A DNA stretch of 64,000 nucleotides from NCBI RefSeq assembly GCF_004362195.1, contig NZ_SNWG01000001.1, positions 2,852,001 to 2,916,000 on the forward strand, in the 5' to 3' direction. Below are positions 24,808-34,700 of this stretch, piece by piece; position 1 is the stretch's first letter; each line of letters begins with the position of its first letter. The notes under the pieces were generated by a model. The model was given only the letters and a program-made list of their open reading frames with translations, did no database searches and was not told the DNA's origin. The position numbers were made by a program, and so were the translations under genes. The stretch comes from Microbacterium sp. BK668 (GTDB lineage: Bacteria; Actinomycetota; Actinomycetes; Actinomycetales; Microbacteriaceae).

Positions 24808-27800
24808 CTAGCGAATGCCCTCCCTGGCGAAGATCTCATTGATCTTCGCGGTCTGCTGGGCGACAGCGGTGCGGATGGCAGCCTCGTCGGGCTTCTGCGG
24901 CAGCTCCCCGCCCTGCGTCGAGATCCGCGTCGCCTTGTGCGCTGCCCAGTCCGCCGCCACCGCACGCACTGTCCGCTCGACGGCACCTTTCGACATGAGA
25001 TCGAATGTGCGGAGAACATTGTCCTTACTCGCCGTGGACTGAGCCGGCACCCCGGACGCCGGCTGTGAGCCTCGGGCACGTCCGAGCATTCTCTTCGTCA
25101 GCTTCGCGTCGACGCTCTGCAGCGGGCTCGCCCCACCGTGACCGAAGTCCTTCCCCTTGCGCGCTGAGTTGTAGGTGAGGATTGTGGTCATCGCGTTGTA
25201 GTCGGAGTCGGGAAGCGGTTTCCCGGTCAAGGCAATGAGCACGAAACCCACATACGAACCCGGAATGACATGCTCGGACCACAGGTTGGGCCCGCGCTTG
25301 GGCTGCGAGGTGTGCGGTGCGATGTTCCCGACATGCTGCTCCGCGTAGGCATCCGGCTTCTCGGGCTTGAGCAGAGTCGGCTTCTGAGTGTCCGGATTCA
25401 CCTTGCCGTAGATTGCGACCTTGCCGCCATCCAGCACGGGCTTGAGCTCCTGCATCCTGTAGAAGGCCCGGATGCTGGTGAGGAGTGGTGGGATCGCCGC
25501 CATGATCACCGGCTTGCCGACCAGGGCGTTCACGACCTTCACTCCTGCGGCGACACCCTTGTCGAGCCGCTTCTTCTTGTCCGCCTCGATCTGCTCGGGA
25601 GTCTTCTCCTTGATGCCGAGCTTCTTCTTGATCTTGCCGATGGCCTTCTTGCCGAGATCCTTCGCCTTGGCGAGCAGCTTCTTGCCGAGAGTCAGCGCCT
25701 TCTTGCCGAAGGCCACCGCCTTGCCGACCACCCAGTCGATCGCCTTGCCGACCGGCTCCTGGATCTTCTCGAGGATCGCCCTGATCTTGCCCGAGATCCC
25801 GCCGAGGCCGAGGAGCGAGGCCATGAACCCGATGATGACGGGCACCATCCGGCCGAGCGTCTTCTCGATGTAGCCCGCGACCGCGCCCACTCCCCCGCCG
25901 GCGATGGACTCGACCGAGTCGAGGATGCTGTCGACGAACTCCTTGATCTGCGCTGCCTTCTCGACGAAGAACATCACGACGTCGTAGATCATCTTGCAGG
26001 CCTTCACGAAGGCCGATGCCGGATTCAGCATCGAGATGAGCCACACGATGCCGGCCTTGATGATCTCGATCGAGACCATCTCCTTCACCTGAGTCAGGAC
26101 CATCTCCTTGATGTCGCCGAGCTTCTCCAGCAGCAGCTGCCAGATGCCGGAGATGCCGACGGTCATGATGGTCTTCACCACCGTGAAGCCCTTCTCGACC
26201 GCCTCGAGCGCGCCGGGCGGAAGCTTCGCGGCGATCCGTGCGCGCACCTTCGCCCACGTCAGTCCCAGGATCGACAGGATCAGCTGCAGCACGCCTTTGA
26301 AGTCGAACTTCTCGGGCAGCTCGATGCCGCCCTCGGCCAGTGCGCCGAAGAGCCAGGACTGCAGTCCCGACTTGAGGTGCGTGGCGATGTTCGCGCCGAA
26401 CTGCTGGATGCCGCCCTTGACCGCGTTCACGAAGTTGCCGAGGAAGCCGATCGGATCCTTGATGATCTTGTCGACGGCGGCCGCTGCTCGGGCGAGCACT
26501 TGCGTGAGCATCGCCGCGAGGTTCTTGATCGTGGTGATGACACCTCCGACGGCGGCGACGGCGCGCCCGACGAGGCCCTTGCTCTCCTCCTGCATCTTCG
26601 TGATCTCGGCGTCGACCTCGCCCTTGGCGGCGACGTACTTGGCGGCGAGATCCTCGACGACCGCCTGGGACTTCTCGTCGACGGAGTGCTCCAGCTGATC
26701 GAACTGCCCCGAGAACGCCTGCGCGGCCTTGTTCGCCTCGGCGCGGAGCGCGGGGTCGAGGCCCCGGATGTGCGCCGCCATCTGCTCCTTGCCAGTCGCG
26801 ATCCTCGTCTTCGCCTCGGTGAGCTTGCGTCCGACGGTGTCGGCGATCGAGCTGATCACCTTCGTCATCTCGTTCTGGTAGAACGTGCGTGACTTCTCGA
26901 AGACCTTCTGCGCCGCAGGCGGCGGCCCGAACAGGAGATCCTTAGTCCAGGCGGCGAGATTCCACCCGTACTCCCGCTCCTTGAACGCGTCCATCTCCCG
27001 CTCGTGGAACTGCTTGAACGCGGCACGCGCTGCGGCCTCACCCTTCGCGAAGTCCGCCTCCACGGTCGTGTCGATGCTCGACAGGATCGCCTCGACGTCC
27101 GTCTTGGTCTTGTCGAAGATCGCCCGCAGGTCAGCATTCACCTGCGCGTGCTTGCCCTCGGCGGCACCCTTGGCCTGCTGCTGACCCCCGAGAAGCTGGT
27201 TCAGACCCGCCGCCCTTCCCGACGCCAGTGCCGCCGCACCGCCGGCGCCGGTGGCCGCCGCATCCTGTTGCGCGGCCGCGATGACTCCCGCCTCGCGCTC
27301 CCGGAGAGCCGCGGGTGCGGTGGCGGCGTGCTGAGCCGCTTCCCCCTTGGCGGCGAGCGCGTCGGTGAACTCAGGCTCGTTGGAATTGCGCAGCTGCTCC
27401 TCCGAAACGCCGGACTCGGACAGCTGCTGGTCGACCTGCGCCGGCCCATGGGCGAGATCCGTCTGCTCCTTCGGCGCCGGCGTCGGGGCCGCTCGCGCCG
27501 CCCCGAGGGCCGGCGCCGGCGTCGGCGGCGCTGCGGGCAGCGGGGTGCCGGGGGTGACGGTTGCACGGGAGGTGTCGGGTGGCTGCGCCGTGGCCTCGCT
27601 GAGCGGACCGGTCGATGCGGCCTTGCTCTGGGTGACACGCCCCTTGACCTCTGCGCCGACGGACTCCGCCTTGCCCGACGACGCGAACGTCGCAGCATCC
27701 TCCAGCGTCTTCGGCGATTGCTTGGCGATCGCCTCGTTCACGGCCGCGATGAACGCCGCCTTGTCGAAACCGGGCGTGGGAGCGCTGCCGATGGTCTCGG

Positions 27801-28188
27801 CGCGCTCCTTCTTGGCCTGGGCCTCCGCCTCGTCGGGGGCGGGTTCGACGGCCTTCTCGGCGGTCGCGACGGCGGCTTTCGGAGACGGATGCTGCGCCGC
27901 CCGCGCTGCCGCCGACTTCACGCTCGCGCGCACGGCGCGCAGTCCGGGATGCGTGGCGGGGTCTGCCGGTGTCGGCGCAACCGGCGGCATTCCGGCGCCT
28001 TCGACCAGACGCTGAGCACGCGCGCGTGGCGCATCCCCCTCCAGGAGCGACGTGACCGCGGCATTGCCCACCAGCGGCTGGAGCGACAGCAGCGCATGGG
28101 CCTGCCCGGGACGCGCGAGCGCCCGGTCGGCGCTCGACCGGGGTCGCTGCCGCGCCGACGCGGTCTCGAGCACGGTCACGGCGGGCAT
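24808..28188 (-). CDS. Large eCIS tape-measure or cargo-like protein
   Basis: A 1126-residue protein. Residues 1-330 are Ala/Pro-rich and low complexity, with one AQR and a QPLVGNAAV motif typical of eCIS-core-associated proteins. About 330-500 is a charged coiled coil. About 500-815 has alternating amphipathic and hydrophobic helices (LQSWLFGALAEGGIELPEKF, ILSILGLTWAKVRARIAAKL) like tape measures. About 815-870 is a Lys-rich hinge (KKALTLGKKLLAKAKDLGKK). The last ~250 residues are a separate domain with WSEHVIPG near residue 973 and TILTYNSARKGKDFGHGG. It lies 15 nt after the HExxH gene. It may set tube length, carry a C-terminal toxin, or both; I do not recognise the last domain. Confidence 0.7.
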   Translation of the reverse strand: MPAVTVLETASARQRPRSSADRALARPGQAHALLSLQPLVGNAAVTSLLEGDAPRARAQRLVEGAGMPPVAPTPADPATHPGLRAVRASVKSAAARAAQHPSPKAAVATAEKAVEPAPDEAEAQAKKERAETIGSAPTPGFDKAAFIAAVNEAIAKQSPKTLEDAATFASSGKAESVGAEVKGRVTQSKAASTGPLSEATAQPPDTSRATVTPGTPLPAAPPTPAPALGAARAAPTPAPKEQTDLAHGPAQVDQQLSESGVSEEQLRNSNEPEFTDALAAKGEAAQHAATAPAALREREAGVIAAAQQDAAATGAGGAAALASGRAAGLNQLLGGQQQAKGAAEGKHAQVNADLRAIFDKTKTDVEAILSSIDTTVEADFAKGEAAARAAFKQFHEREMDAFKEREYGWNLAAWTKDLLFGPPPAAQKVFEKSRTFYQNEMTKVISSIADTVGRKLTEAKTRIATGKEQMAAHIRGLDPALRAEANKAAQAFSGQFDQLEHSVDEKSQAVVEDLAAKYVAAKGEVDAEITKMQEESKGLVGRAVAAVGGVITTIKNLAAMLTQVLARAAAAVDKIIKDPIGFLGNFVNAVKGGIQQFGANIATHLKSGLQSWLFGALAEGGIELPEKFDFKGVLQLILSILGLTWAKVRARIAAKLPPGALEAVEKGFTVVKTIMTVGISGIWQLLLEKLGDIKEMVLTQVKEMVSIEIIKAGIVWLISMLNPASAFVKACKMIYDVVMFFVEKAAQIKEFVDSILDSVESIAGGGVGAVAGYIEKTLGRMVPVIIGFMASLLGLGGISGKIRAILEKIQEPVGKAIDWVVGKAVAFGKKALTLGKKLLAKAKDLGKKAIGKIKKKLGIKEKTPEQIEADKKKRLDKGVAAGVKVVNALVGKPVIMAAIPPLLTSIRAFYRMQELKPVLDGGKVAIYGKVNPDTQKPTLLKPEKPDAYAEQHVGNIAPHTSQPKRGPNLWSEHVIPGSYVGFVLIALTGKPLPDSDYNAMTTILTYNSARKGKDFGHGGASPLQSVDAKLTKRMLGRARGSQPASGVPAQSTASKDNVLRTFDLMSKGAVERTVRAVAADWAAHKATRISTQGGELPQKPDEAAIRTAVAQQTAKINEIFAREGIR

Positions 28189-28203
28189 CGCGGATGCGAA
28201 GCC

Positions 28204-28923
28204 TCAGCCGGCTTCTTCCTCCTCCTCGGGCGCTTCCTCGCGCTGCACGAACAGCCCCTGGACGGCTGCCGACTCATCGGGCTCCTCGTCCGGGTCTTCG
28301 GCTCGCTGAACGACCGGCGCGGAGCCGTCGGCCGAACGCTGGACCGGCTCGGCGACGTCATCTGTGCTCATCACGCGCTCCGCGTTCGCGGCTGCGGCGC
28401 GCTCGAAGCGGTCGCCGGGGTCGCTGACGCTCACTCCCCCGCCCGTCGGCGTCCCGTCCACGGGTCCGCTGCGCTGCTGCATGACATGGGTGAGCTCGTG
28501 CGCCAGTGTCGTCCGCCCCGCGGTCGAGTGCGGGTCGTAGGCGTCCCGCTGGAACACCACGTGGGATCCCACCGTGTAGGCGTGCGCGCCGACCGCGCGC
28601 GCCGAGTCGTGGGCCGCGGCATCCGTGTGCACCCGGACATCCGAGAAGTCGGCGCCCAGACGGCCCTCCATGTCGCTGCGGACGTCGCGGTCCAGGCCCG
28701 ATCCGCCGCTGGAGACGACGTCGAGCACGGGACTGCGCTCCTCCTCGGCCAGACCCGCGACGGCGCTGTTCCCCGCCTCCCGCTGCAGCCTCAGCATGCC
28801 GGCCGGTCCGAGCACGTCGAGCCGATGCTCACGGAGCCCGACCGGCGACACGGTGTCGGATCGACGCTCCTCTCGAGTTCGGCGGACTGCTCCGTCGATG
28901 GTGTCGAAGTCGAATGTGGACAT
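28204..28923 (-). CDS. DUF4157 (eCIS core domain) putative metallopeptidase
   Basis: A 239-residue protein. The DUF4157 domain spans about residues 75-155: MEGRLGADFSDVRVHTD, then HAYTVGSHVVFQRDAYDP and LAHELTHVMQQ, where HELTH is an HExxH zinc-peptidase motif. The acidic tail holds three VQR motifs (PVQRSA, VVQRAE, FVQREE) and ends in Glu-rich sequence. DUF4157 is named the eCIS core domain because it tracks with these loci. GGAGGCGCC precedes the ATG. It may process the QR-rich proteins of the locus or be a loaded effector; both are inference. Confidence 0.87.
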   Translation of the reverse strand: MSTFDFDTIDGAVRRTREERRSDTVSPVGLREHRLDVLGPAGMLRLQREAGNSAVAGLAEEERSPVLDVVSSGGSGLDRDVRSDMEGRLGADFSDVRVHTDAAAHDSARAVGAHAYTVGSHVVFQRDAYDPHSTAGRTTLAHELTHVMQQRSGPVDGTPTGGGVSVSDPGDRFERAAAANAERVMSTDDVAEPVQRSADGSAPVVQRAEDPDEEPDESAAVQGLFVQREEAPEEEEEAG

Positions 28924-29053
28924 GGCGCCTCCGTCCCCTTCTCTCTGCCTTACGCCCTCTGCGGTGGTCTCGTCGAGCCGACGGATGCGGCCGGACGGGA
29001 AGCGCGGGCTGCCCTTTCGGGCAGACGCCGAGCCGGGGCATCCGTCGTATTCA

Positions 29054-31102
29054 TCACGCGCCGACCCTGGGCCAGTACTGACCGAATTCGCTCTCGACCA
29101 GGAGCCGCCCGAGCTTGCGGTACTCGCGCTCGACGGCCGCGACGAGGTGTCGCATCGTGACCATGCCGTCGGCGGCCGCCGCGAAGTAGCCCGCCGTGAC
29201 GGCGGCAGACCGGATGGATCCGCCGGAGAGCTCGAACGCCGATCCGAGGAAGGTCAGGTCGAGATCGGATGCCCGGGCCACCCCGAAGCCGAGGCATCTG
29301 TCCCACAGTTCGGCGCGCAGCGCGGCATCCGGCATCGGGAAGTCGATGATGAGGTCGAGCCGGCGCGTGAAGGCCTCGTCGATGTTGGCGCGCAGGTTCG
29401 TCGAGAGCAGCGCGAGCCCGTCGAACCGCTCGATGCGCTGGAGCAGGTACGCGCTTTCGACGTTGGCGTAGCGGTCGTGCGCGTCGCGCACTTCGGAGCG
29501 TTTGCCGAAGACCGCGTCGGCCTCGTCGAAGAGGAGCACGCCGTTCGTGCCCGCCGCCGCCTGGAACACGCGCTCGAGATTCTTCTCGGTCTCGCCGATG
29601 TACTTGTCGACGAGCGTCGAGAGGTCGATGACGTAGAGATCGAGCCCGAGTTCGCCGGCGATGACCTCGGCCGACATGGTCTTGCCCGTGCCGGAGTCGC
29701 CGGCGAACAGCGCGACGACGCCGTGTCCGCGTCCTCCGCCCGGCCGCATGCCCCAATCGCCCAGGACGCGCTCGCGGAACCGCGCGCGCACGGCAACCTC
29801 TCTCAGGGATTCGGCGGTGAGCTCCGGGAGCACGAGGTCCCGCCAGCCGACCGTCGGAGTGATGCGACGGGCCAGGCGGTCGAGCGTCGAGCCGTTCTCG
29901 GCACGGGCGCCGGCTCCGAGATGTGCGGCGGTCAGACGGCCGTCGGCGCTCACGGAGGCCTGCGTGCGCGCGGTCTCGGCCGCGCGCACCACCTGCTCGG
30001 GACGCAGGCGGAAGGGTGCCGTGACGGCGTGCAGGTCGATGCCGTCGCCGTTCATCCCGAGCGTCGAGCGCCACAGTCCGGCTCGTTCGTCGACGGTGCT
30101 CGGCGGGGCGTCGATGACGGCGGGGAGGCGCTGCGTCCAGCCCGGGTCCCACGTGTCGCTGCCGACGAACACGGTGGGCAGCGGCGCGGCGTCGAGCGCC
30201 GCGAGGACCTCCGGGTCGGTGTCGCGCGCGACCGGACCCGCGATGAGACCGCGACCCCGCAGCCGGACCTCGCGCACCGCGAGCCGCGCCACCGCCACAC
30301 CGCGATCGGACGTGAGACGGTCGAGGTGCAGATGCACGGCTCCGCGTCCGAGCGCTGCGAAGGCCCGACCGGCGAGGACCGACCCGGACCCGGTCGCCGC
30401 CTCGCGCACGTACAGGGTGCGGATGCCTCGGCGCAGCGCCGCGACGATCGGGGCGGGATCGCCCCACTCGATGTCGGGCGACTCGCTCACCAGGCCGTCG
30501 AGCGCGGGGTCGGGACGGTCGTCGCCGAGGAGATGCGAGACGATGCGATCCGGGACGCGGAGGGCGCGGCTCGGCAACGCCCGCTCCGGGTCCTCGATGA
30601 TCACGAGACCCTTGTCGACGAGCGGCCCGTGCACGAACCGGCCACGGTCGGCCGCCGAGACGAGGGGCACGCCGCACAGCTCGAGGGCGAGCGCGACGGA
30701 CGGGCGCCGCCGCGTCACGTCGTCGTTCAGGTAGCCGAAGAAGCGCTCGAACCTCGGATCGAGATCGGCGGCCAGCGCGATGATGAGCATGTCGACGTCC
30801 ACCTCGGCGAGGTCGAACACCTCGCGGAGGTCCCGCAGGCGGAGACGGGCGCCGCCCGCCGCCGCCTCATCGGCGGCGCGCTCGCACGCCTCCAGCCGTC
30901 CCGAGGCGTCCGACCACCGGGCACCGCCCGGCGTCGCGTCGAGGAGCCGATCCACCATCTCCTCACTGAGGTAGAGCCCGCGGAACGGATCGTCCGGGTG
31001 CGGATCGTCGGCACGCCGGGCGAGGACCAGCGCGCGGATGCGGTCCTCGATGACCCCGAGACGCCCGAGGAGGTGCGCGACGCTCGCTTCCTCGCCGGTC
31101 AC
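29054..31102 (-). CDS. AAA+ ATPase of eCIS (Afp15-like)
   Basis: A 682-residue VCP-like AAA+ ATPase. Residues 1-430 are an N-terminal region found in eCIS ATPases (LLGRLGVIEDRIRALVLARR, LYLSEEMVDRLL). Walker A GDSGTGKT is near residue 470, Walker B LLFDEADAVFGKRSE near 525, then sensor I LLSTNLRANIDEAFTRR with an Arg finger. It is needed for particle assembly or loading in Afp/PVC systems. It starts at a GTG overlapping the DUF4255 stop; a 130-bp gap without clear signals separates it from the DUF4157 gene. Confidence 0.93.
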   Translation of the reverse strand: MTGEEASVAHLLGRLGVIEDRIRALVLARRADDPHPDDPFRGLYLSEEMVDRLLDATPGGARWSDASGRLEACERAADEAAAGGARLRLRDLREVFDLAEVDVDMLIIALAADLDPRFERFFGYLNDDVTRRRPSVALALELCGVPLVSAADRGRFVHGPLVDKGLVIIEDPERALPSRALRVPDRIVSHLLGDDRPDPALDGLVSESPDIEWGDPAPIVAALRRGIRTLYVREAATGSGSVLAGRAFAALGRGAVHLHLDRLTSDRGVAVARLAVREVRLRGRGLIAGPVARDTDPEVLAALDAAPLPTVFVGSDTWDPGWTQRLPAVIDAPPSTVDERAGLWRSTLGMNGDGIDLHAVTAPFRLRPEQVVRAAETARTQASVSADGRLTAAHLGAGARAENGSTLDRLARRITPTVGWRDLVLPELTAESLREVAVRARFRERVLGDWGMRPGGGRGHGVVALFAGDSGTGKTMSAEVIAGELGLDLYVIDLSTLVDKYIGETEKNLERVFQAAAGTNGVLLFDEADAVFGKRSEVRDAHDRYANVESAYLLQRIERFDGLALLSTNLRANIDEAFTRRLDLIIDFPMPDAALRAELWDRCLGFGVARASDLDLTFLGSAFELSGGSIRSAAVTAGYFAAAADGMVTMRHLVAAVEREYRKLGRLLVESEFGQYWPRVGA

Positions 31103-31728
31103 GTCGGCTCACCCTCCGGCACCCGCTGCCCGCGGTCCTCGGTCACCCCAGCCTCCAGCAGATCGCTGAACTCGGCCTGGACCCCGGCCGTGACAGGCGG
31201 ACCCGCCTCGAAGACGACGCCGGTCGCCATGGGAACCGTCACGACGACGTCGAGAGACGGCTTGAGCTCTCCGCCGAGCGAGGACCAGACGTCGGCGAAG
31301 GCGCGGTCCTCGGGCGGTGGCAGCGCGATCGTCACGGCGACGGGTCGCCCCATCTCGGCGAGCGACCCCGTCATAAGCTCCGCAGGGAGGGCGTCGAACG
31401 GCAGCAGCGCGCGGAGGAGGCCGTCGAGCAGCCGGTGCTCGTCCTCCGGCCGCTGCGTCCAGGCCGTGACGAGGTAGGACAGCTTGAAGAAGCGCGGCCC
31501 GGGCGCCCGGGTGACGACGATGCCGTTCTCGTTCCGCGTCTCGACGAATCCCCGCTCCCGCCGCCGCAGGTCCTCCCGGATGTCGTAGAGGTAGAGGTTG
31601 ACGGTCGGCGCGTTCCGCCGCGCGGCCCAGTCCTTCGTCGGCGCATCGAAGACGACGTCCACGTCCTTCGGGATGCCGGGTATCTCGCGCACGAGCTCGC
31701 CGAGCGCCTGGTCCACTTCTGCGATCAT
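31099..31728 (-). CDS. DUF4255 tail terminator (Pvc16/Afp16-like)
   Basis: A 209-residue DUF4255 protein: LGELVREIPGIPKDVDVVFDAPTKDWAARR, then NAPTVNLYLYDIREDLRRRE and FFKLSYLVTAWTQRPEDEHRLLDGLLRALL. In Afp/PVC it caps the distal end of tube and sheath and ends elongation. It is coupled by ATGA to the secreted giant protein upstream and by overlap to the ATPase downstream. Confidence 0.92.
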   Translation of the reverse strand: MIAEVDQALGELVREIPGIPKDVDVVFDAPTKDWAARRNAPTVNLYLYDIREDLRRRERGFVETRNENGIVVTRAPGPRFFKLSYLVTAWTQRPEDEHRLLDGLLRALLPFDALPAELMTGSLAEMGRPVAVTIALPPPEDRAFADVWSSLGGELKPSLDVVVTVPMATGVVFEAGPPVTAGVQAEFSDLLEAGVTEDRGQRVPEGEPT

Positions 31729-34700
31729 CCGCCCCTCCCGACCAGTTCGTCCGCCACCGTGCTTCGCGGCACGAGAAGTGTGGGAAGCGCGGGGTGGAAG
31801 TCGCCGAACCTGCCGTCTGTGCTGCTGATCGTGAAGTCGCGGAGCCCCAGCAGCGCGCGGCGGACGACGAGGATGCGCTGGCTGTCGAAGGTGACGCCTG
31901 CGGGAAGGACGAGGGTGGAAGTCGGCACGGGCAGCGGAGCGCTACCCCAGCTCATCGAGATGCTGGCGCCCTCGGGGAGGCTCTCGACATAGACCGTCAC
32001 CACCTCGCCCGGGCGGGCGACGCGCGGCACGATGGTCACCTTCGGCTGAAGCACGGTGATGTCGACGAAGTCGGACCCGATCCACTCGATCGGCAGCTCG
32101 GCGATGACGGGATCGCTGGGCGGGGGCGGAACCGGGGGCGCATCGGGCGGCTGCACCGTGATCGTCACGGGAGCGCTGAGCGAGTCGTCTCGGCCGTCGT
32201 TCGCGCGGAACGTGAAGGAGTCGGGCCCGCTGTATCCCGCGGCCGGGGTGTAGATGAGGTTCGGCGGGGTCCCGGTGAGCACGCCGTGCGCGGGTTGGCC
32301 GACGATCGCGTAGGTGAGGTCGTCGCCGTCCGCGTCGGTCGCCGACAGTGCGAGCCCCACCGCGGTGCCGTGTGCGGTGATCACGGACTGGCCGACGGCG
32401 ACAGGCGGTCGGTTCGACCGGAGGCTTCCCGCGGCGAGGAAGACCTGGCTGTCCCACTGTTCCGCGACCGTGTCGGCGATCGCGATCTTCACCGTGTTCC
32501 TCTCGTCGGGCGTGACTTCCGCCACGCACTGGAGCACGGTGGTGAGCCCGTCCGCCTGCAGATCGAGAGGAGAAGGAGTGGGACTGCTGTCGGAAAGGTC
32601 GGGGGTGTTGTCCCGGTACAGCTCCGGCCTCTGCGCGTCGGTTCCGAGCGGCGAGCCGCCGTTGATCGTCTCGACCGAGACCGGGTCGGACTCATCGTCG
32701 GGGGTGAGCGCGCAATTGACCCCGTTCACGAAGATCGCGAAGACACCGTGGGCCTCGAGGTCGGCGTACTCGCTGTACTCCTCACTCGCGAAGACGAAGT
32801 CGAGGAGGAGCTGCGACGACGCCGGGACGACATCGAAGGCGAGAACGGACGCATCCCGCGTGTCCCAGTCGAATTCAGCCTCGAGATCGCTGTCCCCGGG
32901 CGCCTCGAGGTAGCCGGTGGTCGTCTCACTGCGGTTGGGACCGGGGGCATCGGAGACATAGCCGGAGCTCAGGATCACGCCCTCGGGGAATCCGACCACG
33001 TCGAAGCCCGAGAACAGACCGGCTCCGGCGTCACTGCCCGTGTAGTCGACGTTGCCCACGGTCACCCCCGGTCCGACGAGCGCGTCGACGAGATCCTCGG
33101 ACGTGACCGCGGAGAGGTCCCTCACCTCTTGCGCGGGCCCCGCGAACTGCACGAAGGGCGGGTTCAGCGGGTCGATGGAGAGGGCGGTCGACGGGGGCGC
33201 GGAGTTCAGGACCGGCGGGTCCGACGGCGAGGGCGGGTCGGTCGGCGTAGGGGAATCCGAGGGTGTCGGCGTGGGCGGATCCGAGGGTGTCGGCGTGGGC
33301 GCGGGGAGAGGCAGCGGCGTGGGAGCCTCCGCGGTGTACGACCACGAGAAGCCGCCGACGCGGATCCGGCCGGTGCTCGGGAATGCACTCGGGTCCGCAT
33401 TCGCGGGCTCGACCGCAGGCATCGCGAAGGTGAGCGTCACCTGCTTGGTCGCGTTGACAGCATCCAAGCCGGTCACCCGGCACACGCGTTCCGCGACCAT
33501 CGCGTCGCAGCCCGCGATGGCGATCAGGGTCGTGAACGTCGGCCACTCCAGAGCGAGATCCACCGTCAGGCCGGGGAGCGCGCCGGGGATCGATCCGGTG
33601 TGCGTCACCGTCGCCGTCGCCGTGACGGGCTGGCCGCCCGTCCACCCGGTGTCGCGGTCGATCACGAGGTCGACGCCGATCCTCGGGTCCAGCACCGTGA
33701 AGGTCTCGGCATCCGACCCGATCCACCCGGTCGGATAGACGGTGCAGTCGTCCGGGGAGCCCGAACACAGCACCGCCCCGGATGCGGCGATCTCTCCCAC
33801 TCCGCCCGCCGACGACGGCATGTCGAACCACACCCGCACGCTTCGCGCGTCACCGACCTGCTCGAATCGCGGCAGGAAGCAGATGTCGCCGTCCCGGTAC
33901 TCGCACCCGGATATCTCGGGAGGGTCGACGACATCGAGGAAGGAGGGCCACTGGATGCGGATGCCGACGGTGTCGACGTTGTCGTCGACCGCGGCCAGAT
34001 GGTCGAAGGTCACCCGGATCTCGGCCTGCAGCCGAAGCCCCCGGACCGTGCTGATGGACCGATCGAGCACGACGTCGACCGGGAACACCCCGGCGTCGAG
34101 GATGTAGGGGTAGTCGCTGGGGAGGATCCACGTCGCGGGCAGATCGACGGCTGCCCCGTCGTCGAACATCCGAAGCGCCGATCCCGTCAGAACCACATCG
34201 CCGCTGACGGATTCGGCGATGGACGCAGGCGTGACGAACTCCAGCGTGAATTCGACGCTGTCCCCCGGCGAGTCCAGGTCCGACACCCTGCAGACACCCC
34301 CGGTGGGCGCGGGAACGGGGTCCGGGACGAAGTCCGCGCATCCCTCGGTCGGACCGCCTGCAGGCGTGAAGAAGGCGGGCCAGTCGATGCGCACCGTCGC
34401 CTCGGCGCCGGGCAGCACGCGATCGCTGGTTTCCCGGTGCCACACCCGGAAGGTCGCGACGACCGGCGGTCCCCCGGGGGCTCCGGTCGACGAGTCCAGC
34501 TGGACCGATGTGAGGATCGGCTCCTCGAACACGGTGACCAGCATCGATGATCCGGCGACCCACTCGCTCGGCATCGGCACATCGGCCAGCGCTGCCGCGT
34601 GGATGCTGTCGGAGGCGAGAGCCGACGCCGACCCCGCGGGCGGGCTCTTCGCAGATGCGAGGACGAACTCCGGGGCGGACGGAACGACGGGGGCGAAATT

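Noticed and set aside
9570..31728. Prophage
   Set aside because: No capsid, portal, terminase, lysis or integrase genes; ATPase, DUF4255 and DUF4157 genes identify an eCIS instead.
9570..31728. Type VI secretion system
   Set aside because: No TssB/TssC pair, TssJLM membrane complex or TssK; the sheath is a single eCIS-type protein and the host looks Gram-positive.
28625..34550. Long plus-strand open frames across the ATPase and secreted-protein genes
   Set aside because: Same GC effect; the minus-strand products have clear Walker, AAA+ and choice-of-anchor-L signatures.
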